DNA of 64,000 nt. Source: Panulirus ornatus. Lineage: Eukaryota; Arthropoda; Malacostraca; Decapoda; Palinuridae. Made by a program: the position numbers and the translations under genes. Under the pieces are notes generated by a model that saw only the letters and a program-made list of their open reading frames with translations, was not told the DNA's origin and searched no databases. This document shows, piece after piece, positions 58,201-64,000 of this stretch; positions within the stretch are counted from its first letter, which is position 1; every line of letters starts with the position of its first letter. Location of the stretch: NCBI RefSeq assembly GCF_036320965.1, contig NC_092230.1:43752735-43816734 (forward strand). Direction: 5' to 3'.

Positions 58201-59150
58201 AGATTCGAAGTGCTGGTTCATTTCCTAAGAGAGTCTCGACCATTAGAGTCGAGATTCGAAGTGCTGGTTCATTTCCTAAGAGAGTCTCGACCATTAGAGT
58301 CGAGATTCGAAGTGGTGGTTCATTTCCCAAGAGAGTGGCGACCAATTCAGTCGAGATTCGAAGTGGTGGTTCATTTCCCAAGAGAGTGGCGACCAATTCA
58401 GTCGAGATTCGAAGTGGTGGTTCATTTCCCAAGAGAGTGGCGACCAATTCAGTCGAGATTCGAAGTGCTGGTTCATTTCCTAAGAGAGTCTCGACCATTA
58501 GAGTCGAGATTCGAAGTGGTGGTTCATTTCCCAAGAGAGTGGCGACCAATTCAGTCGAGATTCGAAGTGCTGGTTCATTTCCAGAGTGTCTCGACCATTA
58601 GAGTCGAGATTCGAAGTGCTGGTTCATTTCCTAAGAGAGTCTCGACCATTAGAGTCGAGATTCGAAGTGGTGGTTCATTTCCCAAGAGAGTGGCGACCAA
58701 TTCAGTCGAGATTCGAAGTGCTGGTTCATTTCCTAAGAGAGTCTCGACCATTAGAGTCGAGATTCGAAGTGCTGGTTCATTTCCTAAGAGAGTCTCGACC
58801 ATTAGAGTCAAGATTCGAAGTGGTGGTTCATTTCCCAAGAGAGTGGCGACCAATTCAGTCGAGATTCGAAGTGCTGGTTCATTTCCTAAGAGAGTCTCGA
58901 ACATTTGAGTCGAGATTCGAAGTGCTGGTTCATTTCCTAGGAGAGTATCGACCATTTGAGTCGAGATTCGAGGTGCTGGTTCATTTCCAGAGTGTCTCGA
59001 CCATTAGAGTCGAGATTCGAAGTGCTGGTTCATTTCTTAAGAGAGTGTCGACCATTAGAGTCGAGATTCGAAGTGGTGGTTCATTTCCTAAGAGAGTCTC
59101 GAGCACATGAGTCGAGATTCGAAATGGTGGTTCATTTCCCCCGAGGTCTC
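49279..59150 (+). repeat. Large satellite array of 51-bp units in two types (A and B)
   Basis: From about 49,285 to 58,567 there are exactly 182 consecutive 51-base units (9,282 bases) with no indel. Each is either type A (GTGCTGGTTCATTTCCTAAG, then AGAGTCTCGACCATTAGAG, then TCGAGATTCGAA) or type B (GTGGTGGTTCATTTCCCAAG, then AGAGTGGCGACCAATTCAG, then TCGAGATTCGAA). The types differ at seven positions. I count 122 A and 60 B. From 58,568 to about 59,150 the units become diverged, with small deletions and substitutions. Because 51 is divisible by 3, three very long open frames arise (49,202-58,549, 49,285-58,908, 49,461-58,601). They overlap on both strands and are not genes. Confidence 0.98.
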
Positions 59151-59280
59151 GAACTTTAGGTTCGTTCACAGGTTCGATCCATCCTGGCCCGAATCATGTA
59201 TGCAACAGAGGCGACAGCATCAGCGTTGCCATGGGTTGTTACCCGGGAAGATTAATGATTAATTAACTCTCTCTCTGAGG
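59151..59280. other. Satellite right flank with a B-box-like motif
   Basis: ACAGGTTCGATCCATCC at about 59,170 resembles a polymerase III B box (GGTTCGANNCC). No A box is visible upstream because the satellite occupies that side. The motif may be chance. Confidence 0.35.
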
Positions 59281-60663
59281 TGAGTGACGGTGTTGCTTTA
59301 CTGAGTTGGGTTGTTATAGTGAGTGACGATGGGTTGTTAGAGTGACGATGGGTTGTTATAGTGAGTGACGATGGGTTGTTATAGTGACGATGGGTTGTTA
59401 TAGTGACGATGGGTTGTTATAGTGACGATGGGTTGTTATAGTGAGTGACGATGGGTTGTTAGAGTGACGATGGGTTGTTAGAGTGAGTGACGATGGGTTG
59501 TTAGAGTGACGATGGGTTGTTATAGTGGGTGACGATGGATTGTTAGAGTGACGATGGGTTGTTAGATGACGATGGGTTGTTATAGTGAGTGACGATGGGT
59601 TGTTATAGTGACGATGGGTTGTTATAGTGAGTGACGATGGGTTGTTAAAGTGACGATGGGTTGTTATAGTGAGTGACGATGGGTTGTTATAGTGAGTGAC
59701 GATGGGTTGTTAGAGTGACGATGGGTTGTTGTACTGAGTGACGATGGGTTGTTATAGTGAGTGACGATGGGTTGTTATAGTGAGTGACGATGGGTTGTTA
59801 TAGTGACGTTGGGTTGTTATAGTGAGTGACGATGGGTTGTTATAGTGAGTGACGATGGGTTGTTATAGTGACGATGGGTTGTTATAGTGAGTGATGATGG
59901 GTTGTTATAGTGACGATGGGTTGTTATAGTGAGTGACGATGGGTTGTTATAGTGAGTGACGATGGGTTGTTATAGTGAGTGACGATGGGTTGTTAGAGTG
60001 ACGATGGGTTGTTATACTGAGTGACGATGGGTTGTTATAGTGAGTGACGATGGGTTGTTATAGTGAGTGACGATGGGTTGTTATAGTGACGTTGGGTTGT
60101 TATAGTGAGTGACGATGGGTTGTTAGAGTGACGCTGGGTTGTTATAGTGAGTGACGATGGGTTGTTAGAGTGACGATGGGTTGTTAGAGTGACGATGGGT
60201 TGTTATAGTGAGTGACGATGGGTTGTTATAGTGAGTGACGATGGGTTGTTAGAGTGACGATGGGTTGTTAGAGTGACGATGGGTTGTTAGAGTGAGTGAC
60301 GATGGGTTGTTATAGTGACGATGGGTTGTTATAGTGAGTGACGATGGGTTGTTATAGTGAGTGACGATGGGTTGTTATAGTGACGATGGGTTGTTATAGT
60401 GACGATGGGTTGTTATAGTGAGTGACGATGGGTTGTTATAGTGAGTGACGATGGGTTGTTATAGTGACGTTGGGTTGTTATAGTGAGTGACGATGGGTTG
60501 TTATAGTGAGTGACGATGGGTTGTTATAGTGACGATGGGTTGTTATAGTGAGTGACGATGGGTTGTTATAGTGAGTGACGATGGGTTGTTATAGTGACGA
60601 TGGGTTGTTATAGTGAGTGACGATAGGTTGTTATAGAGAGTGACGATGGGTTGTTATAGTGAG
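59281..60663 (+). repeat. 19/23-bp minisatellite, about 65 units
   Basis: The unit GACGATGGGTTGTTATAGT (19 bases) alternates irregularly with a longer form that has GAGT added in front (23 bases). Variants have GTTAGAGT or GACGTTGGG. The beginning (59,275-59,320) and end are diverged. Confidence 0.96.
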
Positions 60664-60800
60664 TGACGTACATGAATGACGTAACTCTTTGATATTGTGA
60701 GTGACAATCTCTGTTATCATAAGTGACGCCGTTCTATCATCATGAGTGACGCTGCTCTGTTACGGTGAGTGACGTTGCTCAGTTACAGTGAATGACGTCA
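60664..60800 (+). repeat. Diverged edge of the GTGACG minisatellite
   Basis: GAGTGACG recurs with spacers of changing sequence (TGAATGACGTAACTC, AAGTGACGCCGTTC, GAGTGACGCTGCTC, GAGTGACGTTGCTC). It ends in GAATGACGTCATC, which contains the palindrome TGACGTCA. Confidence 0.85.
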
Positions 60801-60931
60801 TCAAAAGACTCCACGTTTCCCTTCCATCTGCCACAGCGTCAGGTGTAACTCCACCCTCCGGGATGGTGAGATGTGGCAACGCCGCGTAGACATATGTCAA
60901 CACGACAACCAAGATGGCTCACGCAAAGTCC

Positions 60932-61045
60932 ATCTTCGAATCTCGATCTTCGAATCTCGATCTTCGAACCTCGATCTTCGAACCTCGATCTTCGAATCTC
61001 GATCTTCGAACCTCGATCTTCGAACCTCGATCTTCGAATCTCTGA
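60932..61045 (+). repeat. 14-bp minisatellite, 8 units, antisense to the satellite core
   Basis: Eight copies of CTTCGAATCTCGAT or CTTCGAACCTCGAT. Thirteen bases, CTTCGAATCTCGA, are the exact reverse complement of TCGAGATTCGAAG, which spans each unit junction in the 51-bp satellite. Confidence 0.95.
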
Positions 61046-61124
61046 CAAGTTGCATTTTGGATCCATTATTTTTTTTTCAATAGATCGACTGGAGTACACA
61101 CCTCTTGGTCATGTGTGTGTGTGT

Positions 61125-61225
61125 GTGTGTGTGATACAAGAGCGCTTCGAAGAGGGAATCGAACCCCGAGCGTTCAATATCTGAAGAGGCAAGTGTTTCG
61201 AGAGAGCGCTTCGCTTCATAGGTGG
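61125..61225 (-). other. tRNA-like segment (possible SINE remnant)
   Basis: On the minus strand GCTCGGGGTTCGATTCCCTC (about 61,166-61,147) contains a perfect B box. The preceding TTGCCTCTTCAGATATTGAA and CTTCGAAACACTTG segments are reminiscent of a tRNA anticodon region. There is no clear A box or acceptor-stem pairing, so I do not call a tRNA gene. Confidence 0.35.
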
Positions 61226-61890
61226 ACTAAATATGTTCTTAATGTAGTACTGAGTAGTTCCCGAGGTCGCTAGGCAACGGTTCGACCCGCGTTCGAAACC
61301 CTTGACTCGACGCTCGAGCACGACATTGGGCTCCATCTGTTGTCAAATTGTATATTCGAAGCAGATCCATATCTTCAGAGGAGGCATGAACTTTGTTCGA
61401 AGACGTCTTTACCTGTCGTCGTGGCTTGAAGACACTGACCATGAATCTTTTGATTAATTTCTTTATCTTCTGTGTATCTCATGGACCTCAACAACTCAGG
61501 ATGAATCAGCTACGCTAATTGTTCAAACAACGAAATGGATGGTAAAACTCCTTAAGTGGTTTGTTTTCACATCATAGATAACTAGGTCGTAGACGTCTTC
61601 GCACGCATTTGGTTTACGCCTCTAGGCAGTGTTGACCGATGTGGCCACCCTTGTAATCTCTCCAGTACACGCTAGGATCACAGACCTGCCACTGGAGTAT
61701 GTCTTTTTCTTCCTCTGCTGAGCAATACCCATCGAAACACTGAGCAATACCTAGTGAAACACTGTACGAAGCGTTGTGGGAACTGCCTCGTTTCCACTGA
61801 TGAATGCATCCTGATTGGATCGATCCAGTGTGTGCATTGCTTCCAGCAAATTTCCCGGATGTAGTCCACTATTATTTTCATAAGTGTGAC
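61226..61890. other. Unassigned sequence rich in TTCGAA-like and CpG motifs
   Basis: No coding exon supported. Several TTCGAAR words (61,282, 61,353, 61,397) recall the nearby satellite core, without periodic order. Confidence 0.4.
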
Positions 61891-61894
61891 CCTA

Positions 61895-61972
61895 GGAAGG
61901 GGGGGGGGCACACGTATCTTTTGGGGGGGGGGGTACACGTACTCTTCTGGGGGGTACGCGTACCCCCCGAGG
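61895..61972. repeat. G-run cluster ending in a 20-bp perfect palindrome
   Basis: Runs of G at 61,899-61,908, 61,923-61,933 and 61,949-61,954 are spaced by similar CACACGTATCTTTT and TACACGTACTCTTCT segments. The last run starts the palindrome GGGGGGTACGCGTACCCCCC (61,949-61,968). Confidence 0.9.
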
Positions 61973-62237
61973 GAACACGGGCCACAGATCAACGAGAGAA
62001 AAAAAAAAACTTGCTCTAATCCCATCTTCCGGGAGACGACCAACACACTGCTCTTTGTGTCCTCCTCCAACCATCAACTGAACCTCATCCTGCAGTTTGG
62101 GGAAGAGTTACTGTACCATTCTCGCCACCGTCGTCACCTGCCACCTAAGATCCCCTGTCTCCAGGTTGCAGTTCAACACCATCATTGCATCCAGCCCATT
62201 AACAAATAATATGTAACAAACCTATATAGAATTCTTG

Positions 62238-62304
<67 letters not shown>
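62238..62304. repeat. (TA)n-(TG)n compound microsatellite
   Basis: TA run to about 62,280 followed by TG to 62,304, directly bordering the dispersed element. Confidence 0.96.
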
Positions 62305-62467
62305 ATTGGACAATCACATGTTTACCAAATGGCGTCCTAGCTTAGTCTCTTCTTTGTATATCAACTGACTGTTATATTTCTCTCTTGTGTCTCCCCTGAT
62401 GATGTGATTATTACACGAAAGTGCACTTGGGAACTTTTCGTGTTTCATTTTCCCCGTGGACTCATAG

Positions 62468-62471
<4 letters not shown>
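62305..62471 (+). mobile_element. Short dispersed element with hammerhead-like motif, copy 2
   Basis: About 167 bases between (TG)n and (TA)n, the inverted counterpart of 43,475-43,640. Shared text includes ACCAAATGGCGTCCTAGCTT, TATATCAACTGACTGTTATA and CACTTGGGAACTTTTCGTGT. It contains TCCC, CTGATGA (62,396-62,402), a GTG-loop-CAC hairpin, GAAA (62,417-62,420), GTGCAC, TT and GGGA, the order of a type I hammerhead core. No open frame. Confidence 0.87.

Positions 62472-62546
<75 letters not shown>
62472..62546. repeat. (TA)n microsatellite
   Basis: Pure TA run of about 75 bases. Confidence 0.97.
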
Positions 62547-62548
<2 letters not shown>

Positions 62549-62715
62549 AACCCGAGAATGAAGCCAGCAGACTGGCGATCTTGTGGTATTACCCAGCGCT
62601 CAGCGTCTGACCCTTCTAAGCGAGAGCGAGACGAGAACTGGTGTCAAAACTGTTCTCGTTCAACGTAATTCGCCAGTTATGAAAGAGACGACCACGTAAG
62701 AAAAAAAAAAATTAA

Positions 62716-62940
62716 GATCCCATTCCTCTTCCAAGGATTCAAGTACTGAAACTGATTCGATAATTTAAAAAAAGAAACTTTCATATTAGAAATGGTGGAC
62801 GAACCTTACCTGGAAGTCAATTTTTTTTTTTTCATTCCCATTCCTCTTCCAAGGAATCAAGTACTGAAACTGATTCGATAATTTAAAAAAAAAAAGCTTT
62901 ATACGAGAAACGCTGGACGAACTTCACCTGGAAGTCATAT
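62716..62940 (+). repeat. Direct duplication of about 105-120 bp
   Basis: CCCATTCCTCTTCCAAGGA, then TCAAGTACTGAAACTGATTC, GATAATTTAAAAAAA and CCTGGAAGTCA occur at about 62,718-62,820 and again at 62,838-62,938. The second halves differ at several sites (TGGTGGACGAACC versus CGCTGGACGAACT). Poly-T separates the copies. Confidence 0.92.
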
Positions 62941-62974
62941 ATATATTTATCTATTTTTTTTCGGGAGGTAAACA

Positions 62975-63470
62975 AAGTGTCTTTTAGAAGCGTTGGCGGG
63001 CGGGAGGAGGAGGAGGAGCGCGCGGGGTCTGGCAGCGCGCGGGGCCTTCATGGCTCCTCACTCACCCACCCCGTCCGCCTTACCCTAGCCAAGTACAACG
63101 CTTCCCTCCCTCCCTCCATCCATCCCTCCCTCCCTTAAGGTACTGCCAACAAACTCCCTCCCCCCTCACTCCCTCCCCATGAACCAGGGCCAACCACCTG
63201 TTCACACACACACACACACACACACAGAGCGAGGTCAGGCCCTGGCCATCGCCTACTTTGGGCGCTGGGGCTCCTACTTTGGGCGCTGGGGCGGCGGAGC
63301 CCCACACACACACACACACACACACACGTAACACTCTGTGTTGTGCTCCTCCTCCTCCCTCCGCCATGAACACAGACACGACCGAAAACTAACGCTTGGA
63401 CAGCGTGAGCGACGGTGCTGCCACCATAGCGGTGGTGGAAGAACCTGTTGGGGTAACGAGAAACGCGTGA
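62975..63470. promoter_or_regulatory. CpG-rich stretch, possible promoter of an unseen gene
   Basis: AGGAGGAGCGCGCGGGGTCT, GGCAGCGCGCGGGGCC and GTAACGAGAAACGCGTGACG make this much richer in CpG than its surroundings. On the minus strand GGGTGGGTGAGTGAGG near 63,062 could be a splice donor of a leader exon. No coding exon is recognised. Two (CA)n runs (63,203-63,226; 63,302-63,328) and a tandem CCTACTTTGGGCGCTGGGG pair (63,251-63,290) lie inside. Confidence 0.35.
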
Positions 63471-63561
63471 CGCAAGTGTTACGTGTGTGTGACACCAGCG
63501 TTGGTTGACACGTCACTATCATTGTTACGGTACTTCACCTGACCCCCCCCCATACTTCCGA

Positions 63562-63804
<243 letters not shown>

Positions 63805-63807
<3 letters not shown>

Positions 63808-63885
63808 GCCATTTCCCGCATTAACGAGATAGCGTTAAGAACAGAGGACTGATTCTTTGTGGAAATATCCATATTTTCCATGATT
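63805..63885 (-). mobile_element. Short LINE-end-derived element, partial copy
   Basis: TTCGCCATTTCCCGCATTAA, CGAGATAGCGTTAAGAACAG, AGGACTGATTC match the left part of the element at 46,003. The rest is missing. A (TA)n array again adjoins the left end. Confidence 0.82.
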
Positions 63886-64000
63886 ACTGTAAGTGTAGAA
63901 ATGTTTGAATATCTTATCTTTCAATTTTGAAACACAAAAGTATTTTGAGCTAAAAAAAATACCCCGAACTATACAAGCGCGTATATAGGGAAAATAGCGC
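63886..64000. other. Window end: nothing recognised
   Basis: AT-rich, no feature supported. Confidence 0.4.

Noticed and set aside
49202..58908. Three open frames of more than 3,000 codons on both strands over the satellite
   Set aside because: The unit is 51 bases, a multiple of three, without stops in several frames, so long frames arise automatically. They overlap on both strands, have perfect repeats with no signal peptide, domain or codon bias, and match no protein family I know.
49279..59150. CRISPR array
   Set aside because: The units are contiguous and lack unique spacers, and the window is eukaryotic with introns and LINEs.
61125..61225. Functional tRNA gene
   Set aside because: Only the B box is convincing; no acceptor stem, D arm or anticodon stem pairs properly.

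Overview
The window looks like nuclear DNA of an arthropod, most likely a decapod crustacean. Genes are sparse and split by long introns. There are many (AT)n, (TC)n and (CA)n microsatellites, large minisatellite and satellite arrays, and many decayed non-LTR retrotransposons. No mitochondrial, bacterial or viral gene set is visible. The species cannot be named from this sequence alone.

Positions 1-39,800 hold one real host gene on the minus strand: a homologue of GPCPD1, a glycerophosphodiester phosphodiesterase with an N-terminal CBM20 carbohydrate-binding domain. Nine coding exons (32,588 down to 3,725) join without a frame break through canonical GT/AG sites and give the first 414 residues. 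The reading ends inside the catalytic domain, and the rest of the gene should lie left of position 1. A non-coding first exon (donor at 39,658) and a CpG-rich promoter with two CCAAT boxes are inferred near 39.66-39.83 kb.

The introns of this gene are full of mobile DNA. One RTE-like LINE family has a nearly full-length copy (18,821-22,126, with an 11-bp target-site duplication), two younger 5'-truncated copies (7.37-8.76 kb and 33.2-35.2 kb) and three decayed copies. There are also CR1/L2-like and jockey-like LINE remnants, a deleted pogo/Tigger-like DNA transposon (16,905-17,365), and minisatellites at 2.3-3.7, 15.9-16.6 and 36.4-39.0 kb. The full-length LINE is nested inside an older CR1/L2-like reverse transcriptase.

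From 40 kb rightward I see no convincing host coding exon. The stretch 40.3-41.8 kb is a decayed CR1-like LINE. The stretch 42.3-49 kb is microsatellites, short dispersed elements that combine the two ends of the RTE-like LINE, a 26-bp minisatellite and a tRNA-derived SINE candidate. The stretch 49.28-59.15 kb is a large satellite of 51-bp units. Its first 182 units are unbroken and consist of only two unit types, A and B, in an irregular order. It is followed by a 19/23-bp minisatellite (59.3-60.66 kb) and a 14-bp array (60.93-61.04 kb) that repeats the reverse complement of the satellite core. The right end (62-64 kb) has another short dispersed element with a hammerhead-like motif, a direct duplication, and a CpG-rich stretch that could be another promoter.

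The most interesting signals are the two-letter satellite and its related 14-bp array, the hammerhead-like dispersed element, and the LINE-end-derived short elements.
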